A stretch of 64,000 nucleotides of DNA from Faecalibacterium sp. An122 (GCF_002160895.1 NZ_NFLL01000002.1:1-64000); one strand, 5' to 3'; positions 37,349 to 47,917 are shown, counted from the first letter of the stretch. Notes: a model not told the origin generated them from the sequence alone. Numbers and translations are program-made.

Positions 37349-39079
37349 TTAGTAGTCCCGGGGGGTGACCTGCTTTTCCAGCTCCAGATAGTCCACCTTG
37401 CCCACGGGGGTCAGAGGCAGCTGGTCGATGAACTTATAGGCCACCGGCAGGATGTATTCGGGCAGCTCGTCGGCGCACATGGCCCGCAGCTCCCGGATGA
37501 TCTGGCGCTTTTTCTTCTGACAGTCCTTGTTCAGGACGATGTAGGCCAGGGGCAGACGGCCCTGGACGTGGTCCTTGTCCACACAGCCAACCACCGAGCA
37601 GTTGGCCACGGCGGGATGGGTGCTGAGGACATTCTCGATCATGGAGGGGAAGATCTTGAAGCCGTCGTGACGGATAATCATCCGCTTGATGCGGCTGTCC
37701 AGGAAGACATAGCCCTCCTCGTCCATGTAGCCGATGTCGCCGCTGTGGACCCAGACCCGGCCGTCGGCGTGCTTGCGCATGACGAAAGCGGTCTCGTCCG
37801 GCTTGTTGTAGTAGCACTGCATCATGGAGGGGCCCGAGATGCAGATCTCGCCCCGCTCGCCGATGGGCAGTTCCTTTTCGGTGCCGGGCTCAAAGATGGA
37901 GACCACCGTGCTGGGCAGGGGACGGCCCACCGAACCGGGCTTGTTGTAGATGCCGGCGGCGGCGGTGGCGGCCGAGCACACCTCGGTCATGCCGTAGCCC
38001 TTGGCCAGGCCGTAGGGTGCGCCGTGGCCGATCAGGAAGTCGTTGACCGACCGCTCGGCGCCCACCGAGATGGCGTCGCCGCCGCAGGCCAGGTTCAGCA
38101 CAAAGGACAGGTCCTTGTTCTTCATCCGGGGGTCAGCGGCCAGCACCTGATAGTGGGACGGCACGCCGAACATGTGGGAGGGCTTGTGCTTGAGGATCAG
38201 CTTGCCCAGCTCGGCGGGGTCCAGATTGGGGACGATGACCACCGTCAGGCCCAGGGACAGGGGCAGATGGACGCCGCAGGCGTAGCCGTAGGCGATGAAG
38301 GGAGGCATGACATTCAGCAGCCGCTGCTGGCGGGAGAACAGAGCCTCAAAGGCCGAGAACTGCTGTGCGATGGCGTTGAACGCGGTGTCGCCCAGCATAA
38401 CCCCCTTGGGGGAGCCGGTGGTGCCGCCGGTGTGGACCATGACGCAGCTGTGCTTGGGGTCAAAGGGCTCGCTGGCGGTACTGGCGTCCTTGCCGGCTGC
38501 CATGAACTGCTTCCAGGGGATGACGTTGGAGGCGTAGCGGTTGCGGTCGGGGTTGGCGGCCATGTAGGCCAGCTTCATGGGTCCCTTGAGGGAGTCGGCG
38601 GGGGAAAGGAGCAGAATCTTCTCCACGGTGGTCCGGCGGACGGCCTGATGGCACTTGTCGTAGCAGACGCTCAGGGAGATCAGCATTTTGGACTGGGCTT
38701 CCTCAATGTACTCGTGGATGCCGTCGGGGCTGTAGCGGGGGTCCACCAGGTTCAGGGTGGCGCCCACCATGTCGACGGCGTAGAACAGATAGATCAGCTC
38801 GGGGGTCATGACGCTGACCGCCGTGATGATGTCGCCCTTGCGGACGCCGGCGGCCCGGAGGGCGGCGGCGGTCTTTTTCACCTGGACGAACAGGGAGGCG
38901 TAGGTGATCTGGTTGCCGTAATAGCTGAGGGCGATATCCGACAGGTGCCCTTTGTTCTGGCGGCAGACGTACTCAAATGCGGTGCATTCAGGAACGGGCA
39001 TATCCCGGAACTTGGGGTCATAGGACCCAAGCCAGGGCTTTGCCTGGGATGCATAGACCAGCTCTTTGGTGACAGGCAT
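37349..39079 (-). CDS. AMP-binding acyl-CoA synthetase/ligase
   Basis: A 576-residue adenylate-forming enzyme. The P-loop-like VHTGGTTGSPKG motif, the GYGMTEVCSAAT block, and the SGDIGYMDEEGYVFLDSRIKR hinge region (in part) are present, as is the late catalytic Lys in TPVGKVDYL. The likely reaction is activation of a fatty or short-chain acid to its CoA thioester via acyl-AMP. No carrier protein or polyketide gene is near, so a metabolic ligase is favoured. The start at 39079 has AAAGGAAT upstream. The substrate cannot be deduced. Confidence 0.9.
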   Translation of the reverse strand: MPVTKELVYASQAKPWLGSYDPKFRDMPVPECTAFEYVCRQNKGHLSDIALSYYGNQITYASLFVQVKKTAAALRAAGVRKGDIITAVSVMTPELIYLFYAVDMVGATLNLVDPRYSPDGIHEYIEEAQSKMLISLSVCYDKCHQAVRRTTVEKILLLSPADSLKGPMKLAYMAANPDRNRYASNVIPWKQFMAAGKDASTASEPFDPKHSCVMVHTGGTTGSPKGVMLGDTAFNAIAQQFSAFEALFSRQQRLLNVMPPFIAYGYACGVHLPLSLGLTVVIVPNLDPAELGKLILKHKPSHMFGVPSHYQVLAADPRMKNKDLSFVLNLACGGDAISVGAERSVNDFLIGHGAPYGLAKGYGMTEVCSAATAAAGIYNKPGSVGRPLPSTVVSIFEPGTEKELPIGERGEICISGPSMMQCYYNKPDETAFVMRKHADGRVWVHSGDIGYMDEEGYVFLDSRIKRMIIRHDGFKIFPSMIENVLSTHPAVANCSVVGCVDKDHVQGRLPLAYIVLNKDCQKKKRQIIRELRAMCADELPEYILPVAYKFIDQLPLTPVGKVDYLELEKQVTPRDY

Positions 39080-39281
39080 AGTATTCCTTTCTTTCATGGA
39101 CGGATGCGTGGATGGGGGTCAGGCCGGATGTGGCTGTGACGGCGGACCCCGCACATCCCTTATTATAGAAGCACGGAAAGGGGCAAGTCAATACAAACAC
39201 CGGAGCCCCCGCCGCTGGATGCCAGTATAACAGAAACTTTTGTCTAAAGAGTGAACGCAGCCCATTTTTGAAACAAAAGTA

Positions 39282-39318
39282 CCGGGCCATGCCCCTTTTT
39301 GACAAAGGCATGGCCCGG
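39282..39318 (-). terminator. Terminator of the opp operon
   Basis: 12 bp stem CCGGGCCATGCC/GGCATGGCCCGG with TACTTTTGTTTC on the minus strand, 22 bases after oppF. Confidence 0.8.
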
Positions 39319-39340
39319 CAGGCGGTTTATGAAATAAAAG

Positions 39341-40276
<936 letters not shown>

Positions 40277-41329
40277 TCAGATTCCCTCCTCTCGCAGCCG
40301 CTGCACCACCGCCGGAGGCTCAATCTTGGGCGCCCGGGGGTCCAGCAGCCAGGTCTTGGCCCGGTGGGTGGGGCTGACGGTGAAGTAGGGCGGCTGCTTG
40401 ACAAAGTCGATTTTCAGGGCCTGGGGGTTCCGGGGCGCAAAGGCGTCCCCGCGGATTTCGGCGAACAGGTTGGGCGGGGTGCCCTGGATGTTGAACAGGT
40501 CCTCTCCCTTGACTCCCATCTGGGGCATGCTGGACAGCAGCGCCCAGGTGTAGGGATGGCGGGGGTCGTAGTAGATTTCGTCGGCGGTGCCGATCTCCAC
40601 AATGTCCCCGGCGTACATGACCGCCACCCGGTCGGCGATGTTGGCCACCACGCCCAGGTCGTGGGTGATGAGGACGATGGTCAGGTTGTACTTGACCCGC
40701 ATCTCCTTCAGCAGCTCCAGAATCTGGGCCTGAATGGTGACGTCCAGGGCGGTGGTGGGCTCGTCGCAGATCAGAATCTGGGGGTTGCAGGCCACCGCAA
40801 TGGCGATCACCACCCGCTGGCGCATGCCGCCCGAAAACTCATGGGGGTACTGCTTGGCCCGGCGCTCCGGGTCGGGGATGCCCACGTCCCGCAGGTATTC
40901 GATGGCCTTTTCCCGGGCGGCTTTGCCTTTCAGATGCTGGTGCAGCTCCACCGCCTCGGCGATCTGGTCCCCGATGGTTTTCAGGGGGTTCAGGCTGGTC
41001 ATGGGGTCCTGCATGATCATGGCGATTTCGTGGCCCCGGACCTTCAGCCAGTCCTTTTCCTTTTTCAGGCCGGACAGACGGATGGTTTTTCCGTCGTCGG
41101 CGCCATAGTAGTCGATGGTGCCCTCGGTGATGGAGCCGTTGGCGTCCAGCAGGCCCATGAAGGACTTGGTGAACACCGATTTGCCCGAGCCGCTCTCGCC
41201 CACGATGGCCAGGACCTCGCCCTTGTAAATGTCCAGGTCGATGCCCCGGATGGCGTGGAGCACCCGGCCCCGCAGGTTGAAGCAGATGTGGAGATTGCGG
41301 GCCGAAAGGATGGGAGTTTGGTTGTCCAT
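40277..41329 (-). CDS. oppD: Oligopeptide ABC transporter ATP-binding protein D
   Basis: A 350-residue ATPase. Walker A GESGSGKSV, signature FSGGMRQRVVIAIA, Walker B LICDEPTTALD, and the C-terminal HPYTWALLSSMPQM motif of OppD-type subunits. It energises peptide import with OppF. The order B-C-D-F is standard; 15 bases separate it from oppC. Confidence 0.94.
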   Translation of the reverse strand: MDNQTPILSARNLHICFNLRGRVLHAIRGIDLDIYKGEVLAIVGESGSGKSVFTKSFMGLLDANGSITEGTIDYYGADDGKTIRLSGLKKEKDWLKVRGHEIAMIMQDPMTSLNPLKTIGDQIAEAVELHQHLKGKAAREKAIEYLRDVGIPDPERRAKQYPHEFSGGMRQRVVIAIAVACNPQILICDEPTTALDVTIQAQILELLKEMRVKYNLTIVLITHDLGVVANIADRVAVMYAGDIVEIGTADEIYYDPRHPYTWALLSSMPQMGVKGEDLFNIQGTPPNLFAEIRGDAFAPRNPQALKIDFVKQPPYFTVSPTHRAKTWLLDPRAPKIEPPAVVQRLREEGI

Positions 41330-41344
41330 AATTTCAGCCCTCCT

Positions 41345-42379
41345 TTACTGCATGTGGTTCTTGGGATCGGCGGCGTCCGAGAAGGCGTTGCCGATCAGAT
41401 AGAACGCGATGGTGACAAAGCTCAGGATGATGGTGGGATAGATCAGCTGATAGCGCAGCCCCGCCTGCATCATGACCTGGCGGCCGTCGTTGATGAGGTT
41501 GCCCAGAGAGGGGGTCTCCACCGACAGGCCCAGGCCGATGTAGGTGACGAACACCTCGCTGCCGATGGCAGCGGGGACGGTGAGGGCCATCCGCAGCATG
41601 ATGACCGACACCAGATAGGGCAGCAGGTTCCGCAGCACGATGCGGAAGGTGGGAGTGCCGATGCAGCGGGAAGCCACGTTGTAGTCCCGGTCCCGGATGA
41701 TGAGGATCTGGTTGCGGATGAAGCGGGCCATGGCGATCCACCCGGTGAGGGACATGCCCAGAATCAGGGTGGGGACGCTGGGGCTGGCCACATAGGAGAT
41801 CAGGATCAGGATGATGGTGGAGGGGATGTTGTCGCAGATGTTGTACAGCTCGGTGAAGAAGAAGTCCAGCTGCCGGACATAGCCCCACAGCACGCCCACC
41901 GTAATGCCCACCACCGCCTCGATCATGGCCACAAAGAAAGCGATGACCAGACTGGTGCGGGTGCCGGCCCAGATGCGGGCCCAAAGATCCTGGCCGATGG
42001 CGTTGGAGCCCCAGATGAAGCCGTCCACGCCGGGGGCCACGTTCCGCAGCTGGATGCCGGTGTCAGGGTCCACACGGCAGTAGTTGGGGTCCACCTGACC
42101 GGGCAGATGGGGCTGCAGGAAGGCGAAGCCCACCACCGCCACCAGGGCGATCAGCAGCGCCACCGCAAACTTGTTCTTGAAGAAGGAGCGCAGGGTGCTG
42201 CCCCAGTAGCTGTAGTTGGAGTAGGCGGTGGCCTCGGCCTGCTTTTCGCTGAACCCGGCGGGGGTGAACAGTTCCTCCTCGGGCAGATGGGCCCAGGCGT
42301 CGGGCCCGTCGGCCGCCTGCTGGCGGTTCAGGGCCGCTTCCAGCGGGGCGGACTTGGCGTTTTTGAAAAAGAACAGCAT
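41345..42379 (-). CDS. oppC: Oligopeptide ABC transporter permease C
   Basis: A 344-residue permease. An unusually long soluble N-terminus of about 80 residues precedes the first span (FAVALLIALVAVVGFAFL); then the OppC-type domain with the GSNAIGQDLWARIWAGTR block and the EAA loop EVFVTYIGLGLSVETPSLG. Five further spans. Its start overlaps the oppB stop by one base. Confidence 0.93.
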   Translation of the reverse strand: MLFFFKNAKSAPLEAALNRQQAADGPDAWAHLPEEELFTPAGFSEKQAEATAYSNYSYWGSTLRSFFKNKFAVALLIALVAVVGFAFLQPHLPGQVDPNYCRVDPDTGIQLRNVAPGVDGFIWGSNAIGQDLWARIWAGTRTSLVIAFFVAMIEAVVGITVGVLWGYVRQLDFFFTELYNICDNIPSTIILILISYVASPSVPTLILGMSLTGWIAMARFIRNQILIIRDRDYNVASRCIGTPTFRIVLRNLLPYLVSVIMLRMALTVPAAIGSEVFVTYIGLGLSVETPSLGNLINDGRQVMMQAGLRYQLIYPTIILSFVTIAFYLIGNAFSDAADPKNHMQ

Positions 42380-43320
42380 CAGCGACCACCTTCTTTCTTG
42401 GCCAGGGAGATCCGCGGGTCGATCAGGACCATCAGCAGGTCGCCCAGAATCAGGCCGATGATGCCCACGCAGGCGTACAGCAGGACGATGCCCTGGACCA
42501 TGGTATTGTCGTGGCGCTGGACGCAGGTGACCAGCAGGCCGCCCATGCCGGGGATGCTGTACAGGCTCTCAATGTAGATGGAGCCCACCACCGTGTTCAG
42601 GAACGCCGAGGGGATATACTGCACCAGGGGGACCATGGCGTTGCGGAAGATGTGTTTCAGGGCGATGCGGTCCTCGCTGACGCCCTTGGCCCGGGCCAGC
42701 AGCACATAGTCCTTGTTGCTCTCGTCCACCATGTACCGCCGCAGCCACATGGCATAGAATGCGATGTTGCCCAGGCTCATGGAGAACACCGGCAGCACCC
42801 AGTACTGCCAGCGGTCGGCGTTGAACAGCAGGCCGATGTTGAGGGCGGTGGTGCCGTACATCTGGATATAGAGGTAGTAGACGGCGGCGGGGACGGCCTG
42901 AATCAGGATGACCACCGCCGTGCCGATCTTGTCGGGCAGCCGGTGCTTGAACCGGCCCATTACCGATCCCAGCGGGATGCCCACCACCAGAGACACCAGC
43001 ATGGCCAGCACGCCCATCTGGATCGAGATGGGCAGCTTGTCCTTGAGGATGTCCACCACCGGCACATTCACCCGGTAGATGTGGCTGACCCCCAGATCAC
43101 CCTGGAGGGCGTCCCGCCAGAAGCGGAAGATCTGGACCGGCAGGGGGTCCAGCAGGCCCATGGACTGGAGGCCGGCCTGGATCTGGGTCTCGGTCATTTT
43201 TTCGTAGTTGGCAAAATAGCCCTCCACCGGCATCAGCCGGAGCAGGCAGAACACGAGCGTCACGATGATGAACAGGGTCAAAATCGAGTGCCCAATGCGC
43301 TTGGCCAGATAGCTCGCCAT
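42379..43320 (-). CDS. oppB: Oligopeptide ABC transporter permease B
   Basis: A 313-residue permease with six spans. N-terminal MASYLAKRIGHSILTLFII and the EAA-type loop YVLLARAKGVSEDRIALKHIF are typical of OppB/DppB. It lies 118 bases after oppA, across an intrinsic terminator. Confidence 0.94.
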   Translation of the reverse strand: MASYLAKRIGHSILTLFIIVTLVFCLLRLMPVEGYFANYEKMTETQIQAGLQSMGLLDPLPVQIFRFWRDALQGDLGVSHIYRVNVPVVDILKDKLPISIQMGVLAMLVSLVVGIPLGSVMGRFKHRLPDKIGTAVVILIQAVPAAVYYLYIQMYGTTALNIGLLFNADRWQYWVLPVFSMSLGNIAFYAMWLRRYMVDESNKDYVLLARAKGVSEDRIALKHIFRNAMVPLVQYIPSAFLNTVVGSIYIESLYSIPGMGGLLVTCVQRHDNTMVQGIVLLYACVGIIGLILGDLLMVLIDPRISLAKKEGGR

Positions 43321-43375
43321 AGGGTTTGCGCACTTCCTTTCTCAGCGGAGGGCATCAGAGCCCGCCGCGGGACAA

Positions 43376-43413
43376 AATAAAGGGCCGCGCCCGGATTTGC
43401 ACGGGTGCGGCCC
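43376..43413 (-). terminator. Terminator between oppA and oppB
   Basis: Minus-strand 12 bp stem GGGCCGCACCCG/CGGGCGCGGCCC followed by TTTATTTTG, 26 bases after the oppA stop. Partial termination here would give more binding protein than permease. Confidence 0.85.
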
Positions 43414-43438
43414 CTGCAGCCTGTGAGCCAAAGAGACG

Positions 43439-45469
43439 TCAGCGGGCGTCGCGGTTGGCCTCGTATTCGCTCATGGAGACGTAGTGGTCCAGCACGTGGA
43501 TGCCCTTCAGACGCTTGTTGGAGAAGCCGGTGGAGGCGTACTGGCCCTCCCAGTAGTTCAGGCGGGTGGCCAGGTAGGCCGGCACGCTCATGCCCATGGG
43601 GATGACCAGGGCATTGTTGATGAGCATGGCCTCGGCCTTGGCGAAGGCGTCATACCGGGCGTTGATGTCGCCGGTGATGGCCTTGGCCTCTTCCACGGCG
43701 GTCATGTAGGCCATGATGGCGTCGGCGGTCTCGCCGGTGATAAAGCCGTCCTCCACGCCGGTCCGCAGATAGGCGTAGCGGCCGCCACGCTCGCCTGCGG
43801 CCTGGTAGAAGGGATCGGTCTCGGTCTCGGGGTCGGAGTAGTCGGCGCCCCAGTTGCACAGCTGGAAGCAGTACTTGCCGGCCCGGCGAACCGCCGACAG
43901 ATAGTTGTCCGAGGGACCCTCGGTGATGATGATGTCAATGAAGTCGGCCCCGTCGTTCAGCACGCCCTCCAGCTGCTGCTTGAAGATCTGGCACTGGCGG
44001 TCCCAGTTGTTGGTGGAGGGGTTGTAGGGCAGCTGGACCTTCACCGGGAAGGTGACGCCCTGGGCGGTCAGCTCCTGGATGGCGGCGTCACGGTATTCCT
44101 TGGCCTTGGCCTCGTCGAAGAATTCGGTGATGGAGGCCAGGTCGCCGCACTGGGTGTAGTCCACGCCGTCGTCGTTGGCGCAGAAGGAGGGCGGGGTGAC
44201 GGTGTTCAGCTTGTAGCCCTCGTAGCCCTCGGGAGCGGTGACGGCCAGGGTGACGGAATTGTTGATGCCGTACAGGAAGGCCTTGCGGAAATTGGTGCTG
44301 TTGATGGCCTTGGCCCAGTTTTCGGGCTCATAGGCGTCGTCCAGGCCCTCCACCGTCTGGCCCGAGAACTCGTGGTAGAAGGGCATGAAGTTGAACAGGT
44401 AGAAATAGGTGTAGTTGGTGTTGGGACGGTCCATGGACACCAGGTCCTTGGTGGACTCGTCGGCCAGCCAGCTGTCCAGAATGTCGGCGCCGATGGTGGC
44501 CTCGTCGATCTCGCCGCGCTTGACCATCTCGGGGCCGTTGACGTCGGCCTCGGCGTTGTAGATGCGGCTCACCGTCTCAATAAAGACGTTGTCGGCGTCG
44601 TAGTTCTCGGGGTTCTTCTTCATGACCCAGCTCTCCAGCGGGATGTACTCGGCCAGATAGAAGGCGCCGCAGCTGTAGGTGGTCTCGGCGGAGGTGGCGA
44701 ACTGGTCGCCCATCTCCTCCAGCAGGGGACCGTAGGCCGGCTCGTAGGGCAGGTAGACCAGCAGGCTCAGGAAGCCGGGGAAATTGTAGGTCAGGGTGTA
44801 GGTCAGGGTGTGCTCGTCCACCGCCTTGACGCCCACGGCGTCAAAGTCCACCGGCTGGAAGGTCTGGGCCTCGGCGCCGGGGGCGGCCACCGTGACCACG
44901 CCGGCGGTGTCCACGGTATAGGTGGTGCCGTCGTCGCCCACATAGCCGTTGTTGGCGTTGGTCAGGTTGACCTGGTAGTTGTAGTATTCGTCGGCCCCCG
45001 CAATGTAGGAGGTGACCAGGCCCACGTTGGAGGCGGCATAGTCGGGGGTCAGCAGATAGCGCAGGGCGTCCACAAAGTCCTGGGCGGTGACAGGGGCCAC
45101 CACTTCGCCGTTCATGTCCACCCAGTTCTCGTCCCGCAGATGGAAGGTCCAGGTAAGGGTGGCTTCGTCGAACTCCCAGGAGGTGGCCAGACCCTCTTTC
45201 AGGGCGCCCTTGTTGTCAAACTCCAGCAGGGTGTCCACACAGTTGGCGCCCACCACCATTTCCACGTCGGAGGAGGTGGTGAGGTAGTTGAGGGTGGAGG
45301 GCTGGCTGGAATACAGAATAGTGTAGCTGGAGGTGTCGGCGGATGCGGCGCCCGAAGAAGATCCCGAGGAGCCGGAGCCGCAGGCGCTGAGCAGCCCGGC
45401 GGTGCAGACGGTGGCGGTGGTCATGCCGGCAGATTTGAGAAACTGGCGGCGTGAAAGCATGTGACGCAT
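43439..45469 (-). CDS. oppA: Oligopeptide-binding lipoprotein
   Basis: A 676-residue substrate-binding lipoprotein, longer than the usual 530-550. The N-terminus has SRRQFLKSAG and a lipobox LLSAC near residue 26, then a Gly/Ser linker. The SBP family 5 pattern begins at SSQPSTLNYL, with LLEFDNKGALKEGLATSWEF and the long EVVAPVTAQDFVDALRYLL region. The start at 45469 follows AAAGGGGAG. It is first in the opp operon and lies behind a leader terminator. Confidence 0.93.
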   Translation of the reverse strand: MRHMLSRRQFLKSAGMTTATVCTAGLLSACGSGSSGSSSGAASADTSSYTILYSSQPSTLNYLTTSSDVEMVVGANCVDTLLEFDNKGALKEGLATSWEFDEATLTWTFHLRDENWVDMNGEVVAPVTAQDFVDALRYLLTPDYAASNVGLVTSYIAGADEYYNYQVNLTNANNGYVGDDGTTYTVDTAGVVTVAAPGAEAQTFQPVDFDAVGVKAVDEHTLTYTLTYNFPGFLSLLVYLPYEPAYGPLLEEMGDQFATSAETTYSCGAFYLAEYIPLESWVMKKNPENYDADNVFIETVSRIYNAEADVNGPEMVKRGEIDEATIGADILDSWLADESTKDLVSMDRPNTNYTYFYLFNFMPFYHEFSGQTVEGLDDAYEPENWAKAINSTNFRKAFLYGINNSVTLAVTAPEGYEGYKLNTVTPPSFCANDDGVDYTQCGDLASITEFFDEAKAKEYRDAAIQELTAQGVTFPVKVQLPYNPSTNNWDRQCQIFKQQLEGVLNDGADFIDIIITEGPSDNYLSAVRRAGKYCFQLCNWGADYSDPETETDPFYQAAGERGGRYAYLRTGVEDGFITGETADAIMAYMTAVEEAKAITGDINARYDAFAKAEAMLINNALVIPMGMSVPAYLATRLNYWEGQYASTGFSNKRLKGIHVLDHYVSMSEYEANRDAR

Positions 45470-45527
45470 GAAAAACTCCCCTTTATTTTTTAAAGTTGAC
45501 CGCTCTGCAAAAGCCCTGCTTCTACAG

Positions 45528-45575
45528 AAAACAAAAACGGAGCAACGGAAACACATCCGTTACTCCGTTGTAACA
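45528..45575 (-). terminator. Leader attenuator of oppA
   Basis: Between the promoter and oppA is a 14 bp stem (AACGGAGTAACGGA with TCCGTTGCTCCGTT) ending in TTTTTGTTTTC. A competing small stem GTTAC...GTAAC uses part of its 5' arm. This is a candidate transcription attenuator about 30-70 bases after the start site. Confidence 0.75.
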
Positions 45576-45606
45576 GTCCGCCGGTCTATGTTTCGGCTTG
45601 CAATGA

Positions 45607-45635
45607 AGTATAGCATTGAAACCGGCGTCTGTCAA
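45607..45635 (-). promoter_or_regulatory. opp operon promoter
   Basis: Minus-strand perfect TTGACA (45635-45630), 17 bases, TATACT (45612-45607). It lies 40 bases past the stop codon of the polyferredoxin gene. Confidence 0.9.
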
Positions 45636-45673
45636 TATTTTACACAGGGCTTACACCAGCCGCACAGGGCGGC

Positions 45674-46903
45674 TTAGTGGGGGGTTCCGGGGGCGGAAAC
45701 AGATTCCGCAGGGGCCGGAGCCGGGGCGGAAGCAGCCGTTTCGGCGGCTTCGGCGGCGGCCTTTTGGGCGGCTTTCTGGGCGGCCCGCTCGGCGGCCCGG
45801 GCCCGTGCCCGCTCGGCCGCGGCGGCCTGGCGCTGCTTGGTCCGCAGCTTCACCCGGCAGGTGGCGCAGACGCCATCGGTGGTCTCGGGGGGGATGGGCT
45901 TGCCGCAGTCCTTGCACAGATTCTTTTTGAACCGAAGGACGCTCACCGGCCCCAGGCTGGTGAGGGAACGCAGCTTCATCCCGTCGATGGCCTTGTGGTT
46001 GCAGGAGGACACGCACATGCCGCACTCGCTGCACTTCCAGGGGGTGATGACCACCCGGGTCTGGCCGTCGGGCAGGTCCTCCAGCCGGATGGCGCCGGCC
46101 TTGCAGTTCTTTTCACACCGGCCGCAGCCAAAGCATTTGCTGGTAAAGGCCGGCAGGTACACCCCGTAGTGGAAGGGGGTCTCGGTGGCGGTTTTCAGCT
46201 GCTTGACCCGCTCGCTCAGGGCGTAGCGGAAGGGCTGAATCCGGTTTTCCTCGTCGTCCTGCAGCACCGGCAGCCGCCGCAGCAGCTGCTTGGTGCCGTT
46301 CTTGGAGCTGTCGCTCATGTGGGTGAACATCTCCCGGCGGGACAGTTCCTTGGCCTCATAGGGGGCGTCCTCGGGCTGGTAGGCCAGGGTGAAACGGGCG
46401 TTGAACAGAGGCTCGCCCAGGAATTCCACCAGGCGGGTGAGGTTGTTCCGCAGCATCTGGGCGCACAGATCGTTCTCGCACTCGCCGCAGGGGGTCAGAT
46501 CCAGCACCAGCTTTTTGTTCAGGGCCAGATAGGCCAGGGCCTCCCAGGACAAAGCGCCCACGCAAGCCCGGACCAGATCGTTGTGGCGGGTGCTCTTTTC
46601 GCAGCCGATCCACACGGTGTCGTTGTCCGAGGTGGCGGGGGCCAGGTCCCGCTGGACCTGTTCGGTGGAAGGAATAATGCACCGGGCCCGGCAGACCGAC
46701 ACGCACAGGCCGCAGTCGGTGCAGGGGTCCCAGTCCTTGACCAGGTTGGGCCGGCTGAAAATATCCTCACCGTAGGGACAGATATCCTTGCAGTCGGTGC
46801 ACTGCTCCCGGTGGGGATGCAGGTTCCAGCACTGCTTGCGCTCAATCTCGGGGTGAGAATTGTTCAGCAGGACGTTCATTGCAACTTTCGTGAAGATGCT
46901 CAT
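45674..46903 (-). CDS. Polyferredoxin-like 4Fe-4S protein with Ala-rich tail
   Basis: A 409-residue cytoplasmic iron-sulfur protein. An N-terminal pair of cluster motifs (CTDCKDICPYG and CTDCGLCVSVCRARC) and a second pair near residues 255-310 (CFGCGRCEKNCKAG and CSECGMCVSSCNHK) predict up to four 4Fe-4S clusters. Between them are further Cys residues (CGECENDLC). After these a CKDCGKP...CATCR zinc-ribbon-like motif is followed by an Ala/Arg/Glu helix and a Pro/Ala end. It is third in an operon with a glutaredoxin-like protein and a truncated trigger factor. The redox partner is unknown. Confidence 0.82.
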   Translation of the reverse strand: MSIFTKVAMNVLLNNSHPEIERKQCWNLHPHREQCTDCKDICPYGEDIFSRPNLVKDWDPCTDCGLCVSVCRARCIIPSTEQVQRDLAPATSDNDTVWIGCEKSTRHNDLVRACVGALSWEALAYLALNKKLVLDLTPCGECENDLCAQMLRNNLTRLVEFLGEPLFNARFTLAYQPEDAPYEAKELSRREMFTHMSDSSKNGTKQLLRRLPVLQDDEENRIQPFRYALSERVKQLKTATETPFHYGVYLPAFTSKCFGCGRCEKNCKAGAIRLEDLPDGQTRVVITPWKCSECGMCVSSCNHKAIDGMKLRSLTSLGPVSVLRFKKNLCKDCGKPIPPETTDGVCATCRVKLRTKQRQAAAAERARARAAERAAQKAAQKAAAEAAETAASAPAPAPAESVSAPGTPH

Positions 46904-46909
46904 GGGTGC

Positions 46910-47902
46910 TCAGTCCTCTTTTTTGGCAGGGCGTTCGGGGGCCTTGTCGTGAATGGTGGTCACCTGGGCGTTTTCCAGCAGGAAGGCCTGGACCTTCTGG
47001 GCCACCAGGGCGGCGGCCACGGCGTCGGGGGAGAGAACCTTGCGGATCTCCTCCTCAGAGGTGACGTGCTGGGCGGCCAGACGGCGGTATTCGGCGTCCA
47101 CCTCGTCCTTGCGGGCTACAATGCCCTCGGCCTCCGAGATGGCCTTGGCGGCCAGGATGCTGCGCAGGCGCTTTTCGGCGATCTGGCGGTAGCTGGCCTT
47201 CAGCTGCTCAGGGGTGGTGCGGCAGGACTTGCAGTAGGCGTCCAGAGGGATGCCGCTCTTTTTCAGCTTGTCCTCCAGCAGGCGGTATTCCCGCTGGGCC
47301 TCGGCGGCCAGCTGCTTTTCGGGCAGGTCGGCGGTCAGGTTGGCCCCGGCCATGTCCAGCAGGTCCTGGCCGGCCTTGCGGTCGGCGGCCTGCTCGTGGA
47401 TGGCCTCTTTCTCCTTGCGGATCTGGGCCCGCATGGCCTCCATGGATTCAAAGCCCCGGCTCTTGGCAAAGGCTTCGTCGGCGGCGGGGGTGTGCTTTTC
47501 GGCCACCGAGTGGAGGGTGATGGTGAACTGGGCGGTGACGCCCGACAGGTTTTCCACCCGGAAGTCGGCCGGATAGGTGAAATCAAACTGGAAGGTCTCG
47601 CCGGCGCTGTGGCCATAGACCGCCTGCTCGGCGGCGGGCATCAGCTTGCCGGTGCCCAGCAGGACGGTGACGTTCTCCATCTTGCTGTCGGGGATGGGCT
47701 GACCGTCCCGGAAGCCCTCAAAGTCCAGGGTGACCTTGTCCCCCCGCTTGGCGGGGGCGCTGGTGGGAACGTAGCGGGCGTGGAGGCGGCAGCGGTGGCC
47801 GATCTCCTGTTCGACGGTCTGGTCCAGAACGGGCCGGACGTGCCGGGTGACAGCCAGACCTTTGTACTGGCCCAGGGTGATGTTGGGATGTTTGTCTGCC
47901 AT
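46910..47902 (-). CDS. Trigger factor-like chaperone lacking the ribosome-binding domain
   Basis: A 330-residue protein. It begins at what is about residue 130 of ordinary trigger factor (LGQYKGLAVTRHV...), has the FKBP-type peptidyl-prolyl isomerase domain at about 50-135 (RGDKVTLDFEGFRDGQPIPDSK, AAGETFQF-like), and the C-terminal helical chaperone arms (EKEAIHEQAADRKAGQDLLD, then LPEKQLAAEAQREYRLLEDKLKKSG). The N-terminal ribosome-docking domain with its GFRxGxxP motif is absent, and the gene start is well defined 15 bases after the glutaredoxin-like gene, so this is not a mis-called start. It should act away from the ribosome. Confidence 0.87.
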   Translation of the reverse strand: MADKHPNITLGQYKGLAVTRHVRPVLDQTVEQEIGHRCRLHARYVPTSAPAKRGDKVTLDFEGFRDGQPIPDSKMENVTVLLGTGKLMPAAEQAVYGHSAGETFQFDFTYPADFRVENLSGVTAQFTITLHSVAEKHTPAADEAFAKSRGFESMEAMRAQIRKEKEAIHEQAADRKAGQDLLDMAGANLTADLPEKQLAAEAQREYRLLEDKLKKSGIPLDAYCKSCRTTPEQLKASYRQIAEKRLRSILAAKAISEAEGIVARKDEVDAEYRRLAAQHVTSEEEIRKVLSPDAVAAALVAQKVQAFLLENAQVTTIHDKAPERPAKKED

Positions 47903-47917
47903 GCTTCGCTCCTGTTC

